IMG/VR virus record: IMGVR_UViG_3300003322_000245
Location: 1 to 23,213 of that record
DNA length: 23,213 bases
Reading direction: 5' to 3' (one strand)
Source of the DNA: a virus
A program made the position numbers and the translations under genes. The notes beneath the pieces are model-generated. The model did no database searches. It saw only the letters and a program-made list of their open reading frames with translations, and was not told the DNA's origin. Numbering within the stretch: the stretch's first letter is position 1; each line of letters starts with the position of its first letter. This document shows, piece by piece, positions 16,740-23,213 of the stretch.

Positions 16740-19700
16740 ATGTCACAGGTAGTGATTGACGATATAATTCCACGCACGCAACTCGTTGCTACAGGTGGAC
16801 AAACTGTATTTAATACAGACTGGACGGCCGATGAAGACACGGACGTTTTAGTATATGCGAGAGCTGATGGCGTTGAGCCAGACGATGCTACACAGCTAGT
16901 AAGCCCAAGCCTCTATGATGTTACATTTATTGGTGGTAGTGAGACTGTGCGTGTGACATTTTTGTCTGGAAGAACTGCAAATGATGTTATTACAATAGTT
17001 CGTAATACTCCCGCCGAAAGAACAAATCTTTATATCAATACGAACTTTGTTCCCTCTATGCTTAATCAGGACTTCGGGATATTAACTCTCGTTGACCAGC
17101 AAGCACAGATGTATGACACGATAGTCAACCCAGGCTATAACGTATCAGCAACTATAGGTCAAAAAGATAAAGTATTGCCAATATTAGGAGCGAATCAAAT
17201 TTGGGCGATGAATCCTGCTAATACTGCCATTATCCCTTATGATGTGCCGTCTTCGGGTGGACTTGCACCAGATAATGCAACCTACATATTGCAAGTTGCA
17301 CATAGTGATTTGCCAGATGCTCAAGCTATTGGTGCGTTAGCTAGCGGTATTTTAATAGGGACAACAACGACAGGTGTTGTTTTAAGCCGAATTCTTCAAG
17401 GTGTCTCTGATCAAACAGTTGTGAATAATGGCTCAGGAATTGGGGGAAACCCAACTGTAGGTATAGCAGATAATCCAGTTTTGCCAGGCACAGCAGGTAT
17501 GGGGATACCACAAGGAACTACAGCAGAACGCGTAGTCCCAATTCAAGGTATTGGTCTTAGATTTAATACTGATTCACAATTTATTGAATATTGGGATGGT
17601 GTAGTCTGGACTCAGCTTTCAGATAATAGCGATTTTTCAGTGCTCCCAACAGGTTTTGTAACCGTAACCACGGGTTCTGGAGATTTAAACTCTCGTCTAT
17701 TAGTTCCTACTGCAAACCAAATTAATATTACAAATACAGACGGACAAGGCAATCCTGCTTTTTCATTATCTGACACCCTCAATTTTCCTGGAACATTTAC
17801 AGTTCAGTCTACAACTGTAATAGATAAAATTATTGATGATGATACGTTTGTAACGGCAACTTCTAGCAATATTCCTACAAGTTCCTCTGTAAAGTCTTAT
17901 GTTGATAGCAGTTTAAATAGTTATGTACAGTCTGTTACCGGAACCGCTAATCAAATAGATTTTAATAATGCTGACCCACAAAATCCTGTTGGATCATTAT
18001 CTGCAACTTTAGATTTTCCAGGATCATTCACAGTTCAGTCTTCCACAGTAATTAATTCGATTATTAATGATTCGTCAATGTCGTCAGCAACAACCGATAA
18101 TCTTTCTTCAAGTGCTGCCATAAAAGCATACGTTGATTCTTTGGTTACTGGATTAAATGTCCAAGGTTCATGTGTGGCCGGTTCAACTGTGGCATTGACA
18201 GCTACCTATGCCAATGGAGTAGCAGGTGTAGGTGCAACATTAACCAATGCTGGAGCAATGGCAGCAATTTCTTTAGACGGCGTGAGTCCGACTGTAGGCC
18301 AAAGGGTGCTTATCAAGAATCAGGCATCAAGCTTACAAAACGGTATTTACACCGTTACTACTGTAGGCTCTGGCGCAGTCAACTGGGTTTTAACACGTGC
18401 TACAGATTATGATTCACCATCCGAAATAACACCTGGCGATTTGGTTATTCTAACTGGCGGTACTACGCAAGCTGAATCCTCATGGGTAGAAACTGCAACG
18501 GTTAGCACGGTTGGCGTTGATGCAATTACCTTCGTGCAATTTACCGCAAGCTTACCAGTTAATGTGCCTAGTGGGGGAACTGGCAGGACATCCTTCACGG
18601 CTTATGCACCAATCGTTGGAGGAACAACTACTACCGGAAGCCTTCAATCAATTACCTTAGGCGCCTCTGGAACTCTTTTCCAATCAGGCGGTGTAGGTGT
18701 ATTACCTGGATTTACTACAGCAGCATATCCATCAACGGCTGGCACCTCAGGTACGATGATGCGTTCAAATGGTACAAACTGGGCAAATTCAACATCAACA
18801 TTTGCCGACACTTATGCGATAAATACAATTTTGTATAATAGTTCAGCCAATACCGTTGTGGGATTAGCAACTGCCAATAGCGCAGTCTTAGTGACATCAG
18901 CGGGTGGAATCCCAAGCTTAAGCACCACATTGCCAAATATTAATATAGGAACACCAACCGCTGGCGTTTTAACAAATTGTACTGGCTTGCCAGTAGGTAG
19001 CATTACTGGTCTTGGCACTGGGGTAGCGACAGCACTTGCGGTAAATGTTGGTTCGGCAGGTGCCTTTGTAACTTTCAACGGCGCACTTGGGACGCCCTCT
19101 AGTGGCACCTTAACCAATTGTACAGGTTTACCTATAAGTAGTGGGATTACGGGATTAGGGACGGGTGTAGCTACAGCCTTGGCTGTTAATGTAGGTTCTG
19201 CTGGCGCATTCGTCACATTTAATGGCGCACTCGGAACACCATCTAGCGGAGTCCTAACAAACTGTACAGGCTTGCCTGTTGTAGGCGGAGGAACCGGACT
19301 AAGCTCCTTAAGCCAAGGCGACCTAATTTATGGAAGCGCTGCAAATACTTTTTCCATATTATCCAAAGATACGAATACTACTAGATATCTATCTAACCAA
19401 GGAACCAGCAATAATCCTTCCTGGAATCAAGTTAATTTGGCAAATGGCGTCACTGGAAATTTGCCTGTAACTAATCTGAATTCTGGTACATCGGCTAGTT
19501 CTAGTACATTTTGGCGGGGAGATGGAACCTGGGCAGCACCTAGTGGAACTGGAATATCTCAAGTTGTTATACAAACTTTTACAAGCAGTGGCACCTATAC
19601 GCCAACATCCGGCATGAAGTATTGCATAGTCGAACTTGTTGGAGGCGGTGGCGGCGGAGGAGCTACAACCGCACCCTCATCTTCACAGGTCTCTGCCGCA

Positions 19701-20207
19701 GCCGGAGGAGGTGCGGGCGGTTATTCTAGAAAGGTTATCAGTGCTGCAACGATTGGAGCATCGCAAACTGTCACCATAGGAGCCGCTGGAACGGCAGGTG
19801 CCGTCTCAGGTGGAACCGGAGGTACAGGAGGCACAACATCTTTGGGAGCAATAATGCAAGCTACTGGAGGCGTTGGTGGCTCTGGGGACGGTGTTACTAC
19901 AACAGGTTCCGTATCTTCAGGTGGTGCAGGAGGTGTCGGCTCAGGTGGTGATCTCAACTTAACAGGTTCAAGCGGTGGTTACGGATTCGGTATTGCAACA
20001 AGCTCAGTCAATATGGCAACCGGAGGTGTTGGCGGAGCAAGTCTATTAGGAGGCTCAATATCCTTGACCACAAGTGCCACGCAATCAGGAAGAGATGCAT
20101 TAAACTATGGCTCAGGTGGTGGTGGTGGGCAATCCCAGAAAAGCGGTAGTGCTGCTGCTGGTGGCGCCGGAACTAAAGGATATATGATTATCACAGAATA
20201 CATTTAA
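16740..20207 (+). CDS. Tail fibre / receptor-binding protein
   Basis: A 1155-residue modular fibre. Residues 1 to about 160 form the podovirus attachment domain ([20 protein letters not shown]). Two copies of a 65-residue unit (about 325-390 and 403-467) run from ANQI to YVDS. Residues about 472-604 are a common phage tail beta-domain ([11 protein letters not shown]... [10 protein letters not shown]... NGIYTV... WVETATV). After a GGTGRTSF linker come [15 protein letters not shown]-type repeats (about 735-847), a [15 protein letters not shown] linker, and from about 947 a glycine-rich tip ([11 protein letters not shown], many GG runs) like polyglycine receptor-binding domains. An AGGAGA site lies 8 bases before the ATG. 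It should attach to the nozzle and decide host range. Confidence 0.85.
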   Translation: MSQVVIDDIIPRTQLVATGGQTVFNTDWTADEDTDVLVYARADGVEPDDATQLVSPSLYDVTFIGGSETVRVTFLSGRTANDVITIVRNTPAERTNLYINTNFVPSMLNQDFGILTLVDQQAQMYDTIVNPGYNVSATIGQKDKVLPILGANQIWAMNPANTAIIPYDVPSSGGLAPDNATYILQVAHSDLPDAQAIGALASGILIGTTTTGVVLSRILQGVSDQTVVNNGSGIGGNPTVGIADNPVLPGTAGMGIPQGTTAERVVPIQGIGLRFNTDSQFIEYWDGVVWTQLSDNSDFSVLPTGFVTVTTGSGDLNSRLLVPTANQINITNTDGQGNPAFSLSDTLNFPGTFTVQSTTVIDKIIDDDTFVTATSSNIPTSSSVKSYVDSSLNSYVQSVTGTANQIDFNNADPQNPVGSLSATLDFPGSFTVQSSTVINSIINDSSMSSATTDNLSSSAAIKAYVDSLVTGLNVQGSCVAGSTVALTATYANGVAGVGATLTNAGAMAAISLDGVSPTVGQRVLIKNQASSLQNGIYTVTTVGSGAVNWVLTRATDYDSPSEITPGDLVILTGGTTQAESSWVETATVSTVGVDAITFVQFTASLPVNVPSGGTGRTSFTAYAPIVGGTTTTGSLQSITLGASGTLFQSGGVGVLPGFTTAAYPSTAGTSGTMMRSNGTNWANSTSTFADTYAINTILYNSSANTVVGLATANSAVLVTSAGGIPSLSTTLPNINIGTPTAGVLTNCTGLPVGSITGLGTGVATALAVNVGSAGAFVTFNGALGTPSSGTLTNCTGLPISSGITGLGTGVATALAVNVGSAGAFVTFNGALGTPSSGVLTNCTGLPVVGGGTGLSSLSQGDLIYGSAANTFSILSKDTNTTRYLSNQGTSNNPSWNQVNLANGVTGNLPVTNLNSGTSASSSTFWRGDGTWAAPSGTGISQVVIQTFTSSGTYTPTSGMKYCIVELVGGGGGGGATTAPSSSQVSAAAGGGAGGYSRKVISAATIGASQTVTIGAAGTAGAVSGGTGGTGGTTSLGAIMQATGGVGGSGDGVTTTGSVSSGGAGGVGSGGDLNLTGSSGGYGFGIATSSVNMATGGVGGASLLGGSISLTTSATQSGRDALNYGSGGGGGQSQKSGSAAAGGAGTKGYMIITEYI
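17712..18140 (+). repeat. Two-copy 65-residue repeat in the tail fibre
   Basis: Copy 1 (17712-17909) and copy 2 (17946-18140) encode related segments from ANQI to YVDS. Both contain the cores FPGxFTVQSxTVI, a Ser/Thr-rich stretch, and K-S/A-YVDS. The period is 77-78 codons. The copies are clearly homologous but diverged in both protein and DNA, so the duplication is old. They probably extend the fibre shaft. Confidence 0.7.
19008..19277 (+). repeat. Protein-identical but codon-divergent 144-bp repeat
   Basis: Codons 19008-19133 and 19152-19277 both encode [34 protein letters not shown] or V, then LTNCTGLP. Of 42 codons, 41 encode the same residue but only 10 are identical; 31 differ synonymously. 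A partial third copy precedes them ([15 protein letters not shown], about 18948-18993). The units have a 48-codon period. Confidence 0.9.
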
Positions 20208-20268
20208 AATTACGTACATTACATTACAATAATGAAGGGAAATTTTTATTAATAAATAGGGAGATAAA

Positions 20269-20505
20269 ATGAACAGAGAATTATTAGAAAAACGCATTAT
20301 GGATATTGATAAAGAAATGACTCAGAACAAAGCGAATCAAGAAATTCTAAAAGGACATTTTGGAGAAGCTCACTATTGGCTAGGGCAACTACTTAAGGCT
20401 GAAGCCGAAGCGCAAGCTGTTACCCCCCAAGAACAATCTAATCCAACAACAGAGGAGCAACAAAATGGCGAAGCTAACAACGAGCCAGCGGAACAAGCTG
20501 CCTAA
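20269..20505 (+). CDS. Small coiled-coil-like protein, 78 aa
   Basis: A 78-residue acidic protein. The N-terminal half (residues 1-48) is a likely helix or coiled coil, with a GHFGEAHYWLGQLLKAE segment resembling small late-operon phage proteins of unknown role that carry a YWL motif. The C-terminal half is Gln/Glu/Asn/Pro-rich and probably disordered. A TAGGGAG ribosome site sits 6 bases before the ATG. The 61-base gap after the fibre gene holds only AT-rich sequence with a short TACATTACATTACA run. Its last 41 bases are shared out of frame with the next gene. No function can be assigned. Confidence 0.6.
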   Translation: MNRELLEKRIMDIDKEMTQNKANQEILKGHFGEAHYWLGQLLKAEAEAQAVTPQEQSNPTTEEQQNGEANNEPAEQAA

Positions 20506-20674
20506 CTCTGCTTTTGCTGGTAAAAACCGCTCATATCCTGTTGAAGATAGGAGTCATGCAGCAAATGCCAAGGCGCGCGCTAAACAGCAATTCAATAAGG
20601 GCAATATTTCTAAGGGCGAGCTATCAAGAATCGATAGTAAAGCTAATAAGGTTTTAAACCGAAAGGGGAAATAA
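20465..20674 (+). CDS. Small basic phage protein, 69 aa
   Basis: A 69-residue, Lys/Arg-rich protein with the recognisable start MAKLTTSQRNKLPNSAFAG and then RSYPVEDRSHAANAKARAKQ. Many phages and prophages carry small proteins of this form (LT..QRN.LP.SAFA...R.YP..D..HA.NA.AR). Their function is not established as far as I know. It starts 41 bases inside the preceding gene in another frame, with GAGG about 9 bases upstream. It could bind nucleic acid given its charge, but there is no recognisable DNA-binding fold. The next tiny gene begins one base after its stop. Confidence 0.65.
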   Translation: MAKLTTSQRNKLPNSAFAGKNRSYPVEDRSHAANAKARAKQQFNKGNISKGELSRIDSKANKVLNRKGK

Positions 20675-20675
20675 A

Positions 20676-20822
20676 ATGCCACTTGTAAAGGGAAAGAAAG
20701 CTAGTACTAAAAAAGGATTTTCTGAAAATGTTAGGCGTGAAATGCATGCAGGAAAACCACAAAATCAAGCTGTCGCTATTGCCTATAGCGAAGCAAGACG
20801 AGGCAAGGGGAAGAGAAAATGA
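20676..20822 (+). CDS. Tiny basic protein, DUF6496-like, 48 aa
   Basis: A 48-residue protein, MPLVKGKKASTKKGFSENVR onward, then REMHAGKPQNQAVAIAYSEA, ending GKGKRK. The signature ENVR.E.HAGKPQ.QAVAIA.S.A is a widespread small phage family that I associate with DUF6496, of unknown function. An AAAGGGGAA ribosome site precedes the ATG, and its stop overlaps the next start (ATGA at 20819-20822). Its high positive charge and conserved AGKPQ core point to nucleic-acid or capsid contact, but that is a guess. Confidence 0.75.
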   Translation: MPLVKGKKASTKKGFSENVRREMHAGKPQNQAVAIAYSEARRGKGKRK

Positions 20823-20962
20823 AAGGACGCGGTAAATCACCTGTTAAACAATCAAAAACGATGGTTAAGGATAGGTCTCAATATGCACCAAATTATGATG
20901 CTAAAAGACAAACTGGCATGGAATCAGCAATGATGAAGGTCGGAAAAAAAGTCAAAAAGTAA
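20819..20962 (+). CDS. Tiny basic protein, 47 aa
   Basis: A 47-residue Lys/Arg-rich protein, MKGRGKSPVKQSKTMVKDRS onward, ending MESAMMKVGKKVKK. It begins by ATGA overlap with the previous tiny gene and has AGGGGAAGAG as ribosome site, so the two are almost surely co-translated. I do not recognise a named family. The compact, basic composition matches its two neighbours and suggests they act in one process in the virion or on DNA. Confidence 0.55.
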   Translation: MKGRGKSPVKQSKTMVKDRSQYAPNYDAKRQTGMESAMMKVGKKVKK

Positions 20963-20969
20963 TCATGGA

Positions 20970-21008
20970 TGAGGCTTTAGGTTTGCCACTTCCTATCCTT
21001 TAGCCTCA
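20970..21008 (+). terminator. Weak stem-loop after the small basic genes
   Basis: TGAGGCT at 20970-20976 pairs with AGCCTCA at 21002-21008 across a 25-base loop, with a possible inner TAGG/CCTA pairing. There is no T-run on either side, so it is at best a weak or factor-dependent terminator or a processing site. It occupies most of the 61-base gap before the lipoprotein gene. Confidence 0.3.
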
Positions 21009-21023
21009 CCATTTAGGACTCTA

Positions 21024-21566
21024 ATGCTTAAAAAAATATTGCCTATTGGACTATTGATTAGCTTGGCTGCTTGTACTATTTCTCACGATATAAAGATATC
21101 AAGACCGCCATGTCTATACCCATTTAAAAATTATGATTTTACTTTATGCAGAACTTTTAAATTCAAAGTTGATGATACTCTCTATCGCGTTCATAAAGGT
21201 TTTGCTACAGATCTTGCATCTATTCCGCGAGCACTTTGGGGAATTTATTCGCCTACAAAAACCGAAACCATTCCTGCTGCTGTCATTCATGATTACTTAT
21301 ATTTTTGTCCTGGCGAGATGACAAGACGCGAGGCTGATTCTATTTTTTATGATTCTCTTATTGTCAAAGGATTTCCACGCTTCACTGCTTTCAGATATTG
21401 GATTGTAGTTCGTATTTTTGGCAGTTCACATTTTAATAAAGGAGCTTTTTGTTACCATGGCTACGCGCGAACAACAAACACAATTGGCCATATGCGAATG
21501 GCTGATGCTGCAACATCCGAGTATTTATCCGTATCTAGTCAAAATAGACAACGAGGGCAAGCGTAG
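21024..21566 (+). CDS. DUF1353 lipoprotein
   Basis: A 180-residue protein. Residues 1-17 are a lipoprotein signal peptide: a KK start, a hydrophobic core and the lipobox L14-A-A-C17. The rest matches DUF1353, seen in many phages: HKGFATDLASIPRALWG (57-73), AAVIHDYLY (85-93), READSIFYDSL and a final VRIFG. Its function is unknown. Sorting to a membrane with a phage lysis-type position might mean an envelope role such as lysis or exclusion; that is inference. T7 keeps its spanins in this interval before the large terminase. Residues about 145-180 lie over the start of the next gene and are probably outside the conserved domain. TAGGAC precedes the ATG. Confidence 0.75.
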   Translation: MLKKILPIGLLISLAACTISHDIKISRPPCLYPFKNYDFTLCRTFKFKVDDTLYRVHKGFATDLASIPRALWGIYSPTKTETIPAAVIHDYLYFCPGEMTRREADSIFYDSLIVKGFPRFTAFRYWIVVRIFGSSHFNKGAFCYHGYARTTNTIGHMRMADAATSEYLSVSSQNRQRGQA

Positions 21567-21837
21567 CGTTGGCATGCATGTTCTTGCAAAGAGGATGGGT
21601 TTACATGTCGGAGCTAGCGATTTATTTTTAGGCTTTCCTACGCAAGATTTTGCTGGGTTTTGGATGGAGATTAAGCCCGATGGTTGGAAACCTCCCAATT
21701 CAAAAAAAGCCAAACTACACTTCCAAAACCAATTGCATTTCTTAGACAAAATGTCAGGCGTAGGATATTTTACTTGTTTCGTTGTTGGCGTAGACGAAGG
21801 TATTAAAGCTTTGAAGACCTATTTAAAAGACGCTTAA
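21457..21837 (+). CDS. VRR-NUC domain nuclease
   Basis: A 126-residue protein that is essentially one VRR-NUC (PD-(D/E)XK-type) domain: the N-E-G-K-R element at 32-36, G-A-S-D55-L-F-L, E71-I-K73 and Q90-x-Q92, followed by a GYFTCFVVGV strand. D55, E71 and K73 are the likely metal-binding and catalytic residues. Stand-alone VRR-NUC proteins of phages are structure-specific nucleases that can cut Holliday-like junctions. Lying directly before and sharing one base with the large terminase start (TAATG), it may clear branched DNA for packaging. The ATG at 21457 has AAAGGAG 12 bases upstream; a TTG at 21418 is less likely. It overlaps the lipoprotein gene by 110 bases. Confidence 0.8.
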   Translation: MATREQQTQLAICEWLMLQHPSIYPYLVKIDNEGKRSVGMHVLAKRMGLHVGASDLFLGFPTQDFAGFWMEIKPDGWKPPNSKKAKLHFQNQLHFLDKMSGVGYFTCFVVGVDEGIKALKTYLKDA

Positions 21838-23153
21838 TGTATATACCTATTCCATATAGAATAAAACCAAGGCATTACCAGAGAGATTGTTTAACTGCAA
21901 TACACAAAGGATTAAACGCACTCTCTATAGTACACAGGCGAGGCGGCAAAGATACAATTTGCGTTGAAGCGTGGCTTTTGCGTTCATTGTCTCGAATTGG
22001 TACTCACGTTTATCTTTTCCCCCTTGTGCAACAAGCACGGTCGGTTATCTGGAAAGGTATGGACTATGATGGCGTGCCATTCCTATCAACCATTCCAGAC
22101 ATCCTAATAGCCAAGAAAAACGAAGCCAGGATGGAAATTGAATTGATTAATGGCTCTCGAATGGTTCTTGGAGGAAGCAATAACTATAACGGCCTTATGG
22201 GTACTAACCCAGTAACAATCATTTATTCAGAATTCAGCTTACATAACCCTTTAGCCAGGCAATACCTTAATCCCATCCTAATTCAGAATGGAGGTCTGGA
22301 GATTCTGCAATACACCCCACGAGGCAAGAATCATGGCTGGGAAGTTTTGGAATCAGTTCGCGAAAATCCTAAATACTTTATCCAGCATCTTAGCGTTAAG
22401 CAGACATTTGTTGATGACGAAATGACAATCCCTGTTATCAGTGATGAGCAGATTGAAAGCGCAAAGCGCATGGGAATGTCTGAGGAAATGATTCGTCAAG
22501 AGTTCATGTGCGATTTTGATGTTGGCAATGTAGGCGCATATTTCACACGCGAAATTTCTGACATGGAACTCGAAGGACGCATCACTGCGTTGCCTCCTAA
22601 TCCTAACTTGCCTTTGCATTCTGTTTGGGATTTAGGTGGCACTGATGCTACCGCTGGCTGGTTATTTCAGATTGAAGGTAAATACATTAACCTTCTGCAT
22701 ATCCTTCATGACTCAGGCGAAGGATTAAAGTTTTACCTTGAAAAAGCTGAAATGATTCGCAAGTCCTTTGGATGCAAATGGGGAAACCATTTTATGCCCC
22801 ATGATGTAAAACAGGGTCATCAAGGATGGGAAAGCACCGAATCTCGGTTGATGATTGCCCGCAAGCATGGCTGGTTTTTTCAAGTGACTCCGAAGGTAAA
22901 CTTCGAGGACGGCATTGAGGCGATTCGATATATCTTCCCGAAGTTGCGCATAGACAAACATAACTGTCCAATTGGTGTTCGTGCTCTCCGAGAGTACCAA
23001 CGCGAGTATGACGAATTACGCGCGTGCTATAAAAGTAGGGCTTTAGATAATTGGGCAACTCATATTGTAGATGCATTACGTTATCTAGCGGTTAATTATC
23101 GCAGGCTTTATGATATACCACAAAAGCCTGTCAAATACACCACAACTCTATAA
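21837..23153 (+). CDS. Terminase large subunit
   Basis: A 438-residue packaging motor with both domains. The ATPase half has a variant Walker A loop HRRGGK38DT and a Walker B strand VTIIYSE132F with E132 as catalytic base. An adjacent YTPRGKNHGWE segment matches the coupling motif. The nuclease half has D265 in VWDLGGTDAT, D323 in MPHDVK and D412 in THIVDALRYLA, an RNase H-like acidic set. It pumps DNA into the procapsid and cuts it at headful or specific ends. It is shorter than T7 gp19 (586) but looks complete. The putative small subunit is at the opposite end of the window. The start shares one base with the VRR-NUC stop. Confidence 0.92.
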   Translation: MYIPIPYRIKPRHYQRDCLTAIHKGLNALSIVHRRGGKDTICVEAWLLRSLSRIGTHVYLFPLVQQARSVIWKGMDYDGVPFLSTIPDILIAKKNEARMEIELINGSRMVLGGSNNYNGLMGTNPVTIIYSEFSLHNPLARQYLNPILIQNGGLEILQYTPRGKNHGWEVLESVRENPKYFIQHLSVKQTFVDDEMTIPVISDEQIESAKRMGMSEEMIRQEFMCDFDVGNVGAYFTREISDMELEGRITALPPNPNLPLHSVWDLGGTDATAGWLFQIEGKYINLLHILHDSGEGLKFYLEKAEMIRKSFGCKWGNHFMPHDVKQGHQGWESTESRLMIARKHGWFFQVTPKVNFEDGIEAIRYIFPKLRIDKHNCPIGVRALREYQREYDELRACYKSRALDNWATHIVDALRYLAVNYRRLYDIPQKPVKYTTTL

Positions 23154-23165
23154 TCAAAGCCCAGT

Positions 23166-23187
23166 CAAGAACCAAGTCGTTCTCTTG
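23166..23187 (+). other. Small hairpin after the terminase gene
   Basis: CAAGAAC can pair with GTTCTCTTG with one bulged C around a six-base loop. It ends one base before the right terminal repeat (23189). There is no T-run, so terminator function is doubtful. Nothing else is visible in the 60 bases after the terminase stop except the terminal repeat. Confidence 0.3.
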
Positions 23188-23188
23188 C

Positions 23189-23213
23189 ACGAAACGCTCA
23201 AACAAAATCATTA
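23189..23213. repeat. Right copy of 25-bp terminal inverted repeat
   Basis: This is the exact reverse complement of bases 1-25. Read inward on the minus strand it opens a 26-residue frame (23131-23211) that again begins MILFERFV and then overlaps the end of the terminase gene, so that frame is unlikely to be a gene. See the left copy for interpretations. Confidence 0.9.

Noticed and set aside
18812-19216. Minus-strand open frame of 134 residues in the fibre gene
   Set aside because: It is an antisense shadow of the Val/Ala/Gly/Pro-rich fibre repeats, with low-complexity translation and no start signal.
19008-19277. CRISPR-like or noncoding repeat array
   Set aside because: The repeat is in frame, is conserved at protein and not DNA level, and has no regular short spacers.
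16740-20207. Diversity-generating retroelement acting on the fibre
   Set aside because: There is no reverse transcriptase gene, no template repeat and no adenine-specific variation between repeat copies; synonymous changes involve all bases.
20208-20268. Promoter between the fibre and small genes
   Set aside because: A TACAAT hexamer is present but no acceptable -35 box lies 16-18 bases upstream.

Overview
The window looks like the late (structural, packaging and lysis) half of a short-tailed, T7-like podovirus infecting a Gram-negative bacterium. Portal, scaffold, capsid, two tail-tube/nozzle proteins, three ejection-type proteins (positions of T7 gp14, gp15, gp16), a tail fibre and the large terminase follow in podovirus order on the + strand. 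They are tightly packed, with ATGA or TAATG overlaps and Shine-Dalgarno sites. The Gram-negative host is inferred from the set of large internal virion proteins and a lipoprotein with an L-A-A-C lipobox. The sequence is AT-rich by eye. No species can be named.

Layout. 1-251: leader with a candidate sigma70-type promoter and a doubtful 47-residue ORF. 252-750: two small unknown genes. 740-1210: a transglycosylase-like muralytic gene, the only convincing minus-strand gene. 1248-2221: probable small terminase, a 44-residue ORF and a small pre-portal protein. 2225-4913: portal, a Bbp19-like protein and scaffold. 4914-5068: capsid leader with a candidate promoter and a hairpin. 5069-6748: major capsid protein and a head-fibre-like protein with AVTTAKI repeats. 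6759-9877: gp11-like and gp12/nozzle-like tail proteins. 9880-16723: three probable ejection proteins. 16740-20207: a 1155-residue tail fibre with a glycine-rich tip. 20269-20962: four tiny genes, three of them very basic. 21024-23153: DUF1353 lipoprotein, VRR-NUC nuclease and large terminase.

How the genes fit together. The scaffold and capsid protein build a procapsid on the portal. The terminases fill it, with the VRR-NUC nuclease possibly resolving DNA before or during packaging. The gp11-like and nozzle proteins close the vertex and carry the fibre. The internal proteins would be ejected to form a trans-envelope channel, and the muralytic enzyme opens the wall.

Most unusual points. (1) The first and last 25 bases are a perfect inverted repeat. 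(2) Between them there is no polymerase, primase, integrase, transposase or regulator, so the piece is either one part of a larger genome or an unusual late-gene-only unit. (3) The tail fibre holds two 42-codon repeats with 41 identical residues but only 10 identical codons. (4) The DUF1353 lipoprotein gene overlaps the nuclease gene by 110 bases.
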